DNA of 53,843 bases from Burkholderiales bacterium (GCA_017853245.1 JAFMJY010000002.1:1-53843); one strand, 5' to 3'; positions 1 to 8,421 are shown, numbered from the stretch's first letter. A program made the numbers and translations. Notes: generated from the sequence alone by a model not told the origin.

Positions 1-222
1 CAGCAGTACGCGGCGGTCGAGAAATCATTCGCGGTGCAATCCAAGCTGAGCCGCGCCCGCCAGCTCATGGCCGCCTACAAGGTGGATGGCGTCCCCATGC
101 TGGTGGTGAATGGCAAGTACGTCACCTCCTCGGCGAAGGCGGGCGGCCCGGAGCGCGTGATCCCGCTCATCGAGCGGCTGATCGCCCAGGCCCGCGTCGA
201 ATCCGGCATCGGCAAGAAATAG
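1..222 (+). CDS. dsbA: Thiol:disulfide interchange protein DsbA, C-terminal part (5' end outside the window)
   Basis: The frame is open from base 1 and ends at TAG 220-222, leaving 73 residues of the C-terminus. The segment GVPMLVVNGKY holds the cis-proline loop (V-P) that faces the active-site CxxC in DsbA-type thioredoxin folds, and the preceding SFAVQSK stretch also matches the DsbA helical region. DsbA oxidises cysteine pairs in proteins newly exported to the periplasm. The CxxC motif and signal peptide lie upstream of the window and cannot be checked. The SDR gene follows after 10 bases on the same strand, so the two may be co-transcribed. The GTG at 34 is only an internal codon, not a start. 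Confidence 0.88.
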   Translation, partial: QQYAAVEKSFAVQSKLSRARQLMAAYKVDGVPMLVVNGKYVTSSAKAGGPERVIPLIERLIAQARVESGIGKK

Positions 223-232
223 GGGCGCCCTC

Positions 233-1006
233 GTGGGGCGCCGCGTCTTCCTGACCGGAGCCTCGAGTGGGATCGGCGAGGCGCTTGCCCGGCACTTCGC
301 GAGCCAGGGCGCCACGCTAGGGCTGCTGGCCCGGCGAGGTGATGCCCTCGAGCAATTGCGGGGCAGCCTCTCGACTCCCGTCGAGACGTACGTGTCGGAC
401 GTGCGCGATGCCGCGGGCGTTCGCGCAGCCGCCGGTGATTTCATGGCACGCCATGGCGTTCCGGACATCGTCATCGCCAACGCCGGCATCGGTTACGGCA
501 CGCTCACCGAGTACGTTGAAGACCTCGCCGTGTTCCAGGAGATCCTCGACACCAACGTGATGGGGCTGGTGAACACGATGCAGCCCTTCCTCGCGCCGAT
601 GCGCGAGCAACGGCAAGGGCAGCTGGTGGGCATCGCGAGCGTGGCAGGCTACCGGGGCCTACCGGGCAACGGCGCCTACTGCGCCTCCAAGGCGGCGGCC
701 ATCAAATATCTGGAGAGCCTGCGGGTGGAGTGCCGGGGCAGCGGCGTGCGCGTCGTGACCGTCTGTCCAGGCCATATCGCCACGCCGCTCACCGCACGCA
801 ACCCGTTCCCCATGCCCTTTCTGCTGACGGCCGACGCGTTCGCGCAGCGGCTGGGCTGGGCGCTGGCGCGACGATCCTCGCAGGTCGTGATTCCGTGGCA
901 GATGAGCCTGGTCGCCAAGCTCCTGACGGTGCTGCCCAACACGCTCTTCGACGCGGCGCTCTCGCGCGCAGTGGCGCGCAAGCCGCGCCACCCCGGTAGC
1001 AGCTAG
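233..1006 (+). CDS. SDR family NAD(P)-dependent oxidoreductase
   Basis: A 257-residue classical short-chain dehydrogenase/reductase, the usual family length. It starts at GTG 233, directly ahead of the cofactor-binding beta strand. Visible motifs are the Rossmann glycine motif TGASSGIG near residue 8, the structural NAG motif (IANAGIG, about residue 82), a catalytic Ser in the IASVAG strand (about residue 134) and the catalytic YxxxK in YCASK (about residue 147). The C-terminus carries a hydrophobic stretch (MSLVAKLLTVLP) that may touch the membrane. The substrate cannot be told from sequence. It lies 10 bases after dsbA, and its TAG abuts the stop of the convergent lyase gene with no spacer, so no dedicated terminator fits between them. 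Confidence 0.85.
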   Translation: MGRRVFLTGASSGIGEALARHFASQGATLGLLARRGDALEQLRGSLSTPVETYVSDVRDAAGVRAAAGDFMARHGVPDIVIANAGIGYGTLTEYVEDLAVFQEILDTNVMGLVNTMQPFLAPMREQRQGQLVGIASVAGYRGLPGNGAYCASKAAAIKYLESLRVECRGSGVRVVTVCPGHIATPLTARNPFPMPFLLTADAFAQRLGWALARRSSQVVIPWQMSLVAKLLTVLPNTLFDAALSRAVARKPRHPGSS

Positions 1007-2605
1007 TCAGTTCGCCAGCAGCCGGGCGAAGGCCTGATCGAGGCGGCCATCAGCCTCCTGCAGTCGGCGTCGCGCCTGGGCGACCCAGGCTTTGTCGCCG
1101 CGCAATGTCTCCTGCGACTGCCTGAGCATGCGCTCCACCTCCGCAGGCTGCGGTCCACCAATCCCCACCCGAGTTCGCACCATCTCCGCAGGGGATAGGA
1201 GCGCGCGCATGGCTTGCTCGGACAGGGGGAGCTTGGCTTCGGGGAGCTTGTTCTTGGCCAAGGCCGCTGCATAGAGCTCGACCGCCTTCGCATACGGAAA
1301 CTCCCTGGGCCGCAGGCTGTTGGCCCTGGCGTGGCTGACCAGGGCAGATGCAAAGCTGTGCCCCACACGGAAGGGGACCTTGTGGTTTTTCTGGAGCGTC
1401 TCGGCAATATCCATCGACGTCGTCCAGTCGTCCTCGAGCTCGGCAAGCGCCCTGGCGGCATTGACCCCGAGTGCGTCCATCACGAGGTTCATCGACGTGA
1501 CCATGCGCACCGCCTGGGGGAACAGGGCCAACTCCACCGGCGTTTGCTTGTAGTCGCGCATGCCGGGCGTCACGTTGTGTGCTCGCAGGCTCACTACGTG
1601 GGCAAGCCCCACGACCGTCGACGCCTGCTCACGGGCATTCATCACCAGGCCGGGGTTGCGCTTCTGGGGCATGGCGCTCGAGCCATAGGTCGAGCCCTCC
1701 TCGAGAAGCAGCCACGGGCGCGTCTGGTGATACTGGGTATGGATATCGCCAAGCATCGCGCCGAGGCGGATGGCCGTAGAGGCGGGAATGCCCGAGGCCT
1801 CGATGGGAATATCGAAGGTGAAAACCTGCCCGGCGTCGTACGAGTTCTCGATCAGCCCGTCGAACCCCAGCAGCTCGGCCATGCGCACGCGATTGAGCGG
1901 CCAGCTCGAATTGGCCAGCACCGCCGTGCCCATGGCGCTGCGGTTCAGGCGCGCGTAGAGCTCTCGCATGCGCTGCGCGTCGCGGGCGAAGGAGGCCTCG
2001 AACGCAAGGAGGTAGTGGGCGTAGCTCACCGGCTGTGCCTGGACGCCATTGGTGTAGGCCGGCACGATCGTATTCACATGCTTCGAGGCGGTGACGACCA
2101 CCCGGTCGCGCAGGCTGCTCAGGGCGTCGTAGTAATCCAGGACCTGGTTGCGAAGTTGGGCCGCGCGGAAGGTTGCATACATGTCCTGGCGGCTGCGGCC
2201 AGCGTGAATGACCGAAGCGTCCGGGCCGACGTGTTCCGTGATGATGTTTTCGATCTGGATCACGTCCGCCGGGCTTTTCCCTCCCGGCTGCTTCGCCTGG
2301 TCGATGGTGTGCGCAATTCCCCTGGCGATGAGGCGGCCGGTTTCAGGGGGCAGGATCTTTTCCTCGACCAGCATCACCGCCGAGGCCTTGTTGATCTTGT
2401 TCATCCAGTAGAACTGGCTTTCGGCCTGGTCCCGCGGGCTGGTGCTGTTGCCCCGGGCGGCAGGCGCGGGCACGAACGCGCCGATTCGCGCTGCCTGCGC
2501 GTTGCACTCCTCGGTCGTCTTGCAAGCCAGCGCGCCGGTGTCGGCGGCCATGGAAAGCGAGCTCGCCATCAGCAGGGAGGCAAGCAATGCGGGGGATGTG
2601 TTCAT
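1007..2605 (-). CDS. Exported argininosuccinate lyase-superfamily protein
   Basis: A 532-residue member of the fumarase/aspartase/argininosuccinate lyase superfamily. The superfamily signature GSSAMPQKRNP is at residues 308-318 (mobile loop with the catalytic Ser), and the ASL-like motif HAGRSRQD is at 134-141. Unlike the cytoplasmic enzymes it begins with a hydrophobic leader (about residues 5-20, ending SMA before ADT) that looks like a signal peptide, though without an N-terminal Lys or Arg. Mature ASL is about 460 residues, so the extra length is mostly N-terminal. At the ASL T-H-L-Q segment this protein reads Y-T-N-G-V-Q (about 184-189), so the active-site His is Asn. It is the last gene of the ABC-transporter operon, 23 bases after the permease. 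A C-N or C-O lyase acting in the periplasm is inferred; housekeeping arginine synthesis is unlikely. Confidence 0.75.
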   Translation of the reverse strand: MNTSPALLASLLMASSLSMAADTGALACKTTEECNAQAARIGAFVPAPAARGNSTSPRDQAESQFYWMNKINKASAVMLVEEKILPPETGRLIARGIAHTIDQAKQPGGKSPADVIQIENIITEHVGPDASVIHAGRSRQDMYATFRAAQLRNQVLDYYDALSSLRDRVVVTASKHVNTIVPAYTNGVQAQPVSYAHYLLAFEASFARDAQRMRELYARLNRSAMGTAVLANSSWPLNRVRMAELLGFDGLIENSYDAGQVFTFDIPIEASGIPASTAIRLGAMLGDIHTQYHQTRPWLLLEEGSTYGSSAMPQKRNPGLVMNAREQASTVVGLAHVVSLRAHNVTPGMRDYKQTPVELALFPQAVRMVTSMNLVMDALGVNAARALAELEDDWTTSMDIAETLQKNHKVPFRVGHSFASALVSHARANSLRPREFPYAKAVELYAAALAKNKLPEAKLPLSEQAMRALLSPAEMVRTRVGIGGPQPAEVERMLRQSQETLRGDKAWVAQARRRLQEADGRLDQAFARLLAN

Positions 2606-2628
2606 GGAGTTCCTGGTGGGAGGGAGGT

Positions 2629-3438
2629 CTACAGGGCGCGGTCGGCATCACCAGCCTGCGAGGGCCGCCAGACCAGAAGCCGTCGCTCGGCCATTGAGAC
2701 TGCCTGGTCGAGCACCAGCGCAAAAAGCGTGAGGAGCAGGATACCGGCAAAGACCGTGTTGATGTCGAATGACCCTTCGGCCATGTGAATGAGGTAGCCC
2801 ACGCCCCGGGCGCTGCCGAGGTACTCGCCCACCACGGCGCCGACGAAAGCCATGCCCACCGAGGTGTGAAGGCTGGAGAAGACCCAGGAGGTGGCCGATG
2901 GGAGATACACGTAGCGCAGCAATTGCCGGCGCGTGGCGCCCAGCATGGTGGCGTTGTTGAGCACCACGGGGCTTACTTCCTTCACGCCCTGGTAGACGTT
3001 GAAGAAGACGATGAAGAAGACCAGTGTCACGCCGAGCGCTACCTTCGACCAGATGCCCAAGCCAAACCACACCATGAAGATGGGCGCCAGCACCACGCGG
3101 GGCATGGCGTTCATCGCCTTGATGTAGGGGTCCGCGAGGGCCGATGCGAAATGCGAGAGCCCAAGCCAGAGCCCGACCGCGAGCCCGAGCACCGCGCCGA
3201 TCACGAAGGCAAGCGCGGTTTCCTGCAGCGTCACCCACAGGTGCGGGTAGATCTCGCCGCTTGCAAACCAGTCGATGATGACCTTCACGATCTTCACCGG
3301 CTCCCCGAAGAAGAAGGCGGCCCGGTGCGGGTTGTCCCACACGACGGGCGGGATGAGCTCGGGGTGGGTGGCCACGTGCCAGAACGAGAACACGCTCGCC
3401 AGTAGCATCGCCTGCCAGAACCAGAGCCGGCGCCGCAT
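2629..3438 (-). CDS. ABC transporter permease, TauC/SsuC type
   Basis: A 269-residue inner-membrane permease of the BPD_transp_1 fold with about six hydrophobic segments. An N-terminal helix (WFWQAMLLASVFSFW) is followed by ALAFVIGAVLGLAVGLWLGL, and the cytoplasmic EAA-type loop sits around residues 165-185 (GATRRQLLRYVYLPSA). The family imports sulfonates, nitrate, thiamine precursors or other small organic anions. It lies 2 bases from the ATPase gene and 23 bases before the lyase, and should form the channel of the same importer. The length is normal for the family. The substrate is unknown. Confidence 0.88.
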   Translation of the reverse strand: MRRRLWFWQAMLLASVFSFWHVATHPELIPPVVWDNPHRAAFFFGEPVKIVKVIIDWFASGEIYPHLWVTLQETALAFVIGAVLGLAVGLWLGLSHFASALADPYIKAMNAMPRVVLAPIFMVWFGLGIWSKVALGVTLVFFIVFFNVYQGVKEVSPVVLNNATMLGATRRQLLRYVYLPSATSWVFSSLHTSVGMAFVGAVVGEYLGSARGVGYLIHMAEGSFDINTVFAGILLLTLFALVLDQAVSMAERRLLVWRPSQAGDADRAL

Positions 3439-3440
3439 GC

Positions 3441-4250
3441 TCAGGCGCTCACCCGGTTGCGCGTTTGCGCGTAGCCCTTGAGGACTTCATCCTTCATGGC
3501 GTGCCAGATCTTGTCGTGCAGCGCGATGAATCGCGGCGTGAGGCGAATCTCGGAAACATCGCGCGGCCGCGGCAGGTCGATCAGGTACTCGCCGATGGGC
3601 CTGGAGGCCGGGCCGGCGGAGAGCACCACGACGCGGTCGGAGAGCGAGATGGCCTCCTCCAGGTCGTGGGTGATGAAGATCACGCTCTTGCGGTTGGCGC
3701 TCCACAGCTCGAGCAGCTCGTTCTCCATCAGCACCCGGGTCTGCACATCCAGCGCCGAGAACGGCTCGTCCATCAGCAGGATCTGCGGGTCCAGGATCAG
3801 CATTTGCGCGAGGGACACGCGCTTTCGCATGCCGCCGGAGAGCTGGTGCGGGTAGCGGTTGCCAAAGCCGGCGAGGCCCACGCGCTCGAGCCACGCCTCC
3901 GCCTTCGGATACGACGACGCGCGGTCCTCGCCACGAAAGTCGAGGCCGGCAACGACGTTGTCGAGCGCGCTTCTCCAGGGCATCAGCGCCTCGGACTGGA
4001 ACATGTAGCCTGCCCTCGCGTTCACCCCCGAGAGCACGTCACCGAGCACACGGACGCGCCCCTCGGTGGGCTTGAGGAGCCCGGCGACAACGTTGAGGAG
4101 CGTCGACTTGCCGCAACCCGTGGGCCCCACCACCGAGACGAACTCGCCCTCGGCCACGGCGAGGCTCACGTCCTTGACAGCCGTGTACGCCCCGCCCCCC
4201 TTGGTTGAGAAGGCGCACGTCACCCCCTCGAGCTCGACGGCGATCGACAT
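3441..4250 (-). CDS. ABC transporter ATP-binding protein, TauB/SsuB type
   Basis: A 269-residue nucleotide-binding subunit with all motifs intact: Walker A GPTGCGKST (about residue 42), Q-loop YMFQSEALMPWRS, ABC signature LSGGMRKRVSLAQ, Walker B ILLMDEPFSALD and the switch His in FITHDLEEA. The set is typical of the nitrate/sulfonate/taurine subfamily. It powers the permease encoded 2 bases downstream. The binding-protein gene lies 41 bases upstream. Nothing in the sequence shows what is transported. Confidence 0.92.
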   Translation of the reverse strand: MSIAVELEGVTCAFSTKGGGAYTAVKDVSLAVAEGEFVSVVGPTGCGKSTLLNVVAGLLKPTEGRVRVLGDVLSGVNARAGYMFQSEALMPWRSALDNVVAGLDFRGEDRASSYPKAEAWLERVGLAGFGNRYPHQLSGGMRKRVSLAQMLILDPQILLMDEPFSALDVQTRVLMENELLELWSANRKSVIFITHDLEEAISLSDRVVVLSAGPASRPIGEYLIDLPRPRDVSEIRLTPRFIALHDKIWHAMKDEVLKGYAQTRNRVSA

Positions 4251-4291
4251 GTGGTGATGCGCGCCCGGCTTTCGCCGGGCGCGTCGCGTGG

Positions 4292-5338
4292 CTACTTGTA
4301 CTTCGCCGCCGCCTTGCGGGCGAAGCTGTTGTCAAAGGTCTGCTCGAGCCTGAGCGAGTCGCCCGCCTTGATGACCGAGGGCTCGAACTGGCGCAGCACC
4401 TTGTAGACGTTCTGCGCGGCCTTCATCGACATCTGCCCGTCCTCGGAGTAGCCGATCATGTTCTTGAGCAGGCCCTCCTTGTAGAGCGAGGGGTTGCCGC
4501 CCTTGTAGGCATCCGGCATGAGGTCGACGATTTGCTGGGGCGTGGCCTTTGCGATCCAGCGGTTGGCGCGGACCATCGCGTTGACCACCGCCTGCACGGT
4601 GTTCGGGTTCTTCTTGATGAACTCGTCGGTGATGTAGATCACGCTCGCGTGGTAGTCGCCGCCGTAGATCTCCTGCATGCCCTTCTCGGTGCGGCTGTCG
4701 GCAACCGCGGCGAACTTGCCCGTGGCCTCCAGCTGCGTGATCACCGGGTCCAGGTTCGAGATCGCGTCGATTTCGCCTTTTTCCATCGCCGCCACGGCGC
4801 CGGAGCCGGCGCCCACGCCAACGATGGAGACGTCGCCGGGCTTGAGCCCCCCCTTGGCGAGGATGTTGTTCACGAACATGTGCGTGGAAGAGCCCGGCGC
4901 GGTGACGCCGATCTTGAGGCCCTTCAGGTCAGCGGGGCCCTTGTACCTGGCCGCCCGCTCCTTGGGCATCACCAGCACGATGGAGCTGAACTTCGCCTGC
5001 AGCACCACGGCCTTGATCGGCTGCTTCTTCGCGGCCATGTTGATGGTGTGCTCGTAGGCGCCGGAGACCATGTCGGCCGAGCCGCCCACGAGGGCCTGAA
5101 GCGCCTTGGCGCCGCCCGCAAAATCCGGGATCTCGACGTCGAGGCCTTCCTCCTTGAAGTAGCCGTTGCGCTCCGCCACCGAGAGCGGAAGGTAGTAGAA
5201 GAGCCCCTTCCCGCCCACGGCGATGGTGATCTTCTTCTTCTCCGGCGCCTGCGCCGAGGCCGGAGTTGCAGCGATCAGGCCGGTTGCCGCCAGCGCTGCG
5301 GCCAGAATGCCCAGCACGCGATTGAATGGTTGCGTCAT
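4292..5338 (-). CDS. ABC transporter periplasmic substrate-binding protein, NMT1/TauA-like
   Basis: A 348-residue secreted binding protein. The signal peptide covers about residues 1-29 (FNRVLGILAAALAATGLIAA core, ASA-type cleavage site). The mature part has the NMT1/SsuA layout: a first strand KKITIAVGG, AERNGYFKEEGLDVEI, a GGAKALQALVGGSADM segment and LKGLKIGVTAPGSS in the second lobe. Such proteins capture small molecules in the periplasm and deliver them to a TauC-type permease. It follows the outer-membrane-type gene by 33 bases. Co-occurrence with an exported lyase suggests that it may bind a lyase product or substrate, but this is inference. Confidence 0.88.
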   Translation of the reverse strand: MTQPFNRVLGILAAALAATGLIAATPASAQAPEKKKITIAVGGKGLFYYLPLSVAERNGYFKEEGLDVEIPDFAGGAKALQALVGGSADMVSGAYEHTINMAAKKQPIKAVVLQAKFSSIVLVMPKERAARYKGPADLKGLKIGVTAPGSSTHMFVNNILAKGGLKPGDVSIVGVGAGSGAVAAMEKGEIDAISNLDPVITQLEATGKFAAVADSRTEKGMQEIYGGDYHASVIYITDEFIKKNPNTVQAVVNAMVRANRWIAKATPQQIVDLMPDAYKGGNPSLYKEGLLKNMIGYSEDGQMSMKAAQNVYKVLRQFEPSVIKAGDSLRLEQTFDNSFARKAAAKYK

Positions 5339-5371
5339 GTCATCTCCCCATTTTGGCTTCGATCAGGTGTT

Positions 5372-6076
5372 TTAAAAGCGCCAGCCTGCCTTGGCGGAAA
5401 TCGTCGTGCTGCCGCCCAGCCGCTCGGCCTCGAAAGCAAGGTTCAGCACCACCAGGTTCAGGTTCAACCCGGCGAAGTACCGGTTCTCATTGAAGGCTTC
5501 CTGGGAAAGCGCTCCCCCCTGGTAGCGAGCGCGGGTTCTCACCACCCCAACCCCGGCAAACGGCGTGGCGACCGCCAGGCGCTTGGAAATCAGGAGATCG
5601 GCGCCGGCCGTGGTGAGCCGCAACCCACCAATGTCCCCGGCGCGGGTGCCCGAGGCGCGCAGGGCCACCGCCGGCAGGGCGAGCTGGTCGTCCATCAGCG
5701 CCCATCGAACCTCGGCGCCGGCAACGGGCGTGTCGACATTGGAGGCCATTCCCAGGAAAGCGCCGATATCGAGGCCCCACGGCAGCCCTTTGTGGAGCTG
5801 GACCTTCGGCACATAGATGTAGTCCGCGGCGCTGTTGCCGGCGCTGGCCAGCAAGTCGGAGTGCTGCAGGGTGGTGGCGGAGGCCACGACGCCGATATCG
5901 AAGCCGATGAGACCGAGCGGTGTGGCGGGGGTTACCCCTCTGTAGGACAACGCTGCACCCAGGTCCCGGGCCAGATCGCGAAACTGGGATTGCGAGAGGT
6001 TGGCGAGAGTGGGCAGCTCCCCGGCTCGCAGAGGCAGGGCCAGCAGGCAAAGCGCGGTAGCGATCAACTTCTTCAC
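5372..6076 (-). CDS. Probable outer-membrane beta-barrel protein, function unknown
   Basis: A 234-residue protein that starts with a clear signal peptide (MKKLIATALCLLALPLRAG, Lys-Lys then a hydrophobic core). The rest shows alternating hydrophobic/polar strands, and the chain ends in AGWRF; a C-terminal Phe after alternating residues is the BamA-recognised signature of outer-membrane barrels. No named family was recognised with certainty. It is the promoter-proximal gene of the lyase/ABC operon, 33 bases before the binding protein. It could be the outer-membrane entry port for the substrate, or an unrelated surface protein. Confidence 0.65.
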   Translation of the reverse strand: MKKLIATALCLLALPLRAGELPTLANLSQSQFRDLARDLGAALSYRGVTPATPLGLIGFDIGVVASATTLQHSDLLASAGNSAADYIYVPKVQLHKGLPWGLDIGAFLGMASNVDTPVAGAEVRWALMDDQLALPAVALRASGTRAGDIGGLRLTTAGADLLISKRLAVATPFAGVGVVRTRARYQGGALSQEAFNENRYFAGLNLNLVVLNLAFEAERLGGSTTISAKAGWRF

Positions 6077-6127
6077 GAGGGCTCCTCAGGAGGGCAGGCC
6101 CGAACGACCTCGGTCCCGGCAGCGGGC

Positions 6128-6156
6128 ACTATACCGGGGGCTTCGCGGTTTGTTGA
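6128..6156 (-). promoter_or_regulatory. Candidate sigma-70 promoter of the OMP-ABC-lyase operon
   Basis: On the minus strand TCAACA (6151-6156) and TATAGT (6128-6133) are separated by 17 bases, 52 bases upstream of the 6076 start. The -10 box matches consensus at 5 of 6 and the -35 at 4 of 6. This is the only convincing promoter pair seen in the 177-base gap 6077-6253 between the divergent genes. Confidence 0.5.
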
Positions 6157-6184
6157 GGGCGACGATCCGGGCCTCGACGACGCG

Positions 6185-6200
6185 TTTGTGTCAACACAAA
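6185..6200. repeat. Inverted repeat, candidate operator between divergent genes
   Basis: TTTGTGT and ACACAAA are perfect 7-base arms around a CA centre. The dyad lies between the minus-strand operon starting at 6076 and the plus-strand gene starting at 6254, about 29 bases upstream of the -35 proposed for the former. It is compatible with a dimeric regulator site; no regulator gene is adjacent. Confidence 0.4.
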
Positions 6201-6253
6201 GTGGCCGGGTCCTTTTGACCCCACCATGAATCCCTCTGCATCGGGGGCGCGCC

Positions 6254-6829
6254 GTGGAGAACGATGGTTGGTTGGGCGAGGTGACGGGCAAGCTGAGCGG
6301 CAGCGGGCCCGCCGCAGAGGGGCCCGCGCAAGCGGCCGGCGCTCCACTCACCGCATTCATGCGGCAACGCATTCGCGACCGCTTCCTCGGCAGCCGCTTT
6401 CTCGGCTTGCCCCATGACGCTGAGCATTTCGGGCGGACCGACGAGACCATCCGGGCCGCTCGGGTTTACCTTGAGGAAGGCGATGTCGGCCGGGCGTGCG
6501 AGTGGCTTGACTTCGCCTCCGATGCGAACCCCGACGAGCGGCTCTGGCTCGCCCATCTGGAGATTCTCTACGTGACGCGGCAGGCCAAGGCGTTCGCGGC
6601 GCTCGCAGCGCAGGGCAGGGGGCGATTTCCCGGCTCCGGCAATTGGGACGACATCGTCTCGCTCGGCGCCCGCCTCGCTCCCGACGACCCGCTGTTCGCC
6701 GGAGCCAGGACGTCCTGTAGCGACAATCGCTATGGTGCCTGGCCGCAGACGCTCAACTGGATCGAGGCGCCCTTCGACCTGACAAGCGACTTGCTGGCGG
6801 CGGAATTTCACGCAGCGATGCAGGCCTAG
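6254..6829 (+). CDS. FimV C-terminal-domain-like protein
   Basis: A 191-residue soluble protein without signal peptide or membrane helix, starting at GTG 6254. Residues about 65-150 run as a TPR-like pair of helices (ARVYLEEGDVGRACEWLD, then ERLWLAHLEILYVTRQAKAF) followed by a W-D-D-I-x-x-L-G-x-x-L-x-P-D-D-P-L segment. This order matches the C-terminal domain of FimV, which helps polar localisation and type IV pilus control. The membrane and LysM parts of FimV are absent, so this is a stand-alone version of that domain. The next gene starts 2 bases after its stop, so the two are almost surely co-translated and may interact. The assignment rests on pattern memory, not an alignment. Confidence 0.6.
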   Translation: MENDGWLGEVTGKLSGSGPAAEGPAQAAGAPLTAFMRQRIRDRFLGSRFLGLPHDAEHFGRTDETIRAARVYLEEGDVGRACEWLDFASDANPDERLWLAHLEILYVTRQAKAFAALAAQGRGRFPGSGNWDDIVSLGARLAPDDPLFAGARTSCSDNRYGAWPQTLNWIEAPFDLTSDLLAAEFHAAMQA

Positions 6830-6831
6830 GC

Positions 6832-8421
6832 ATGGATCGGGCGCCTGCACCGACCTGGCCGGCAAGCCTCCCCTCGGGCCGGGAGGGATCGGCTGCAGGG
6901 AGCGTTCGCGACGATTGCGTGCGCCGCGCCTGGGACGACGAGATCCGACGGATGCGCTCGCGACAACAATCGGGCGACACTGTCGTGGCTTCCGAGGCTG
7001 TCGTGGCGGCGCTGCGGCGTTTCGATCACCTCGTCACCCGGGAGCAGCACGCGCTCCTCGCCACGGCATTGCGATGGACGCAGTCCGAACAGCTCACCGC
7101 CGAGTGGATTCGGTCCCGCTACCGTGAGCTGTCGCAAGCCGCTGCCGAGGGCTTCCGCCTGAGGGTCGGGATTCCCGGGCCGGACATGCCACGCGAGGCG
7201 GGACAACTGGCGGCCTTCGGGCTCGCCGGCTTCGGGGCCACAGTGAAGTGGGCAGAGATGGCCGAGTCGCCCCGTGATCCAACGCTGCTGGTCGAGGCCA
7301 AGCGCATCTTTGCGCTAGCGGAGTCGACTGGCCTCGCGGGCGATCTCCACGCCGTCGCGCGCGGGGGGGCGGAAGCGACCGCCTCCCTCACCGCCCGGTT
7401 CGTGCATGTTCTGATGCTCGATGCCCTCTGCCGTGGCAACCTGGGGCAGCGCCAGGCAGAAATCATCGATAGCTGGCTGGGGGAATGGAGCGGCGACTAT
7501 GCGCTCACCGATCACGCCGAAGGGGCGGTGCTCGCCTTCGACGAGCAGGGCGAGGGCGGCCTGCGCGCGGCGGGCGTGATGCAGGAAAACGCAGCCACGC
7601 AGCGCGTTCTCAATATCGACGCGCTGTCGAGCCACATCGGCACGGTGGTGAGTGGCTTCCGAAAGGGCGAGATATTCCCGGGCCACGGTTGTGCCGCGTC
7701 ATTCCGGGTCGAGGAGCATGTGGCCGCACTGGAGCGCCTGCGCCAATTTCTCAACGGTGCGCAGCGAAGGGAAGCCCGGGCGCTCCGTGTCGGCCGCACC
7801 GACCGGCTTGCCGTGTTCACGGGTCTCGCCGAGATCCTGTCGACGGCCTACGCCGAGCAGCGGGTCGCGTTCAAGCAAAAGGATCCCGCCGACCCCGCCA
7901 CGGCCCGCAACGCCAACGACTCGCGCTCCGACATCCGGCGCCGGTTCGTTCGCCTGTTTGACGAGAGCGCCTCGGGTATGGGCATCGCGTGCGAGGACCC
8001 CTCGATCGCCGCCGATGTCGGCGAGCTCGTGGCCGTATTGGCCGAGGAGGGGGGTGAGCCCATGGTTTGCGAGGTGGTGCGACGCGCACCGCCCGACGGG
8101 TCGGGCTGGGAGGGCCCGCGCCTCGGCTTGCGGGTACTGTCGCGAAACTCCCGTCGCCTCACGCTTCAGCGGGTCGACAGTGGCCAGGCCGTGGAGGCCG
8201 TGTATCTGCCCGGAGGAGACCGCTCCGGACGCGAGGACGGGTTCCTCGCCTCGCAGGGGGATTTGGAGCGCGGCGGCCTCCTGGAGGCCGTGATCCGGGA
8301 CCGGGCCTTCCTGCTTCGGTTCCATCACGTCCGCCGCCAGGGGCCCGGCTGGAGCCTCGCCGGCTTCGAGGTAATTCCAGAGGCAGCGGGCGGAGGCGGC
8401 GGGCGGGGCGACGCGCGCTAG
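6832..8421 (+). CDS. Uncharacterised 529-residue protein, possible degenerate PilZ-like C-terminal region
   Basis: No signal peptide or transmembrane helix is visible. The N-terminal 350 residues are helix-rich. The last third is strand-rich; it contains [18 protein letters not shown] (about 362-379) and ends in [22 protein letters not shown]. Betaproteobacterial proteins with an R-x-x-x-x-x-x-E-S-A-x-G-x segment of this kind are reminiscent of PilZ c-di-GMP binders, but the usual RxxxR and D/N-x-S-x-x-G pair is not intact, so ligand binding is doubtful. It is paired with the FimV-like gene (2-base gap), which hints at a role in polar or pilus-related regulation. Its stop overlaps that of the convergent peptidase gene. 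Confidence 0.55.
   Translation: MDRAPAPTWPASLPSGREGSAAGSVRDDCVRRAWDDEIRRMRSRQQSGDTVVASEAVVAALRRFDHLVTREQHALLATALRWTQSEQLTAEWIRSRYRELSQAAAEGFRLRVGIPGPDMPREAGQLAAFGLAGFGATVKWAEMAESPRDPTLLVEAKRIFALAESTGLAGDLHAVARGGAEATASLTARFVHVLMLDALCRGNLGQRQAEIIDSWLGEWSGDYALTDHAEGAVLAFDEQGEGGLRAAGVMQENAATQRVLNIDALSSHIGTVVSGFRKGEIFPGHGCAASFRVEEHVAALERLRQFLNGAQRREARALRVGRTDRLAVFTGLAEILSTAYAEQRVAFKQKDPADPATARNANDSRSDIRRRFVRLFDESASGMGIACEDPSIAADVGELVAVLAEEGGEPMVCEVVRRAPPDGSGWEGPRLGLRVLSRNSRRLTLQRVDSGQAVEAVYLPGGDRSGREDGFLASQGDLERGGLLEAVIRDRAFLLRFHHVRRQGPGWSLAGFEVIPEAAGGGGGRGDAR

Noticed and set aside
6188-6200. TTGACA on the minus strand inside the dyad, considered as a -35
   Set aside because: No -10-like hexamer lies 16-19 bases downstream on that strand. 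The TCAACA/TATAGT pair fits better.
4205-6229. Open frame of 674 codons on the plus strand opposite the binding-protein and outer-membrane genes
   Set aside because: Shadow frame. The opposite strand has signal peptides and conserved binding-protein motifs.
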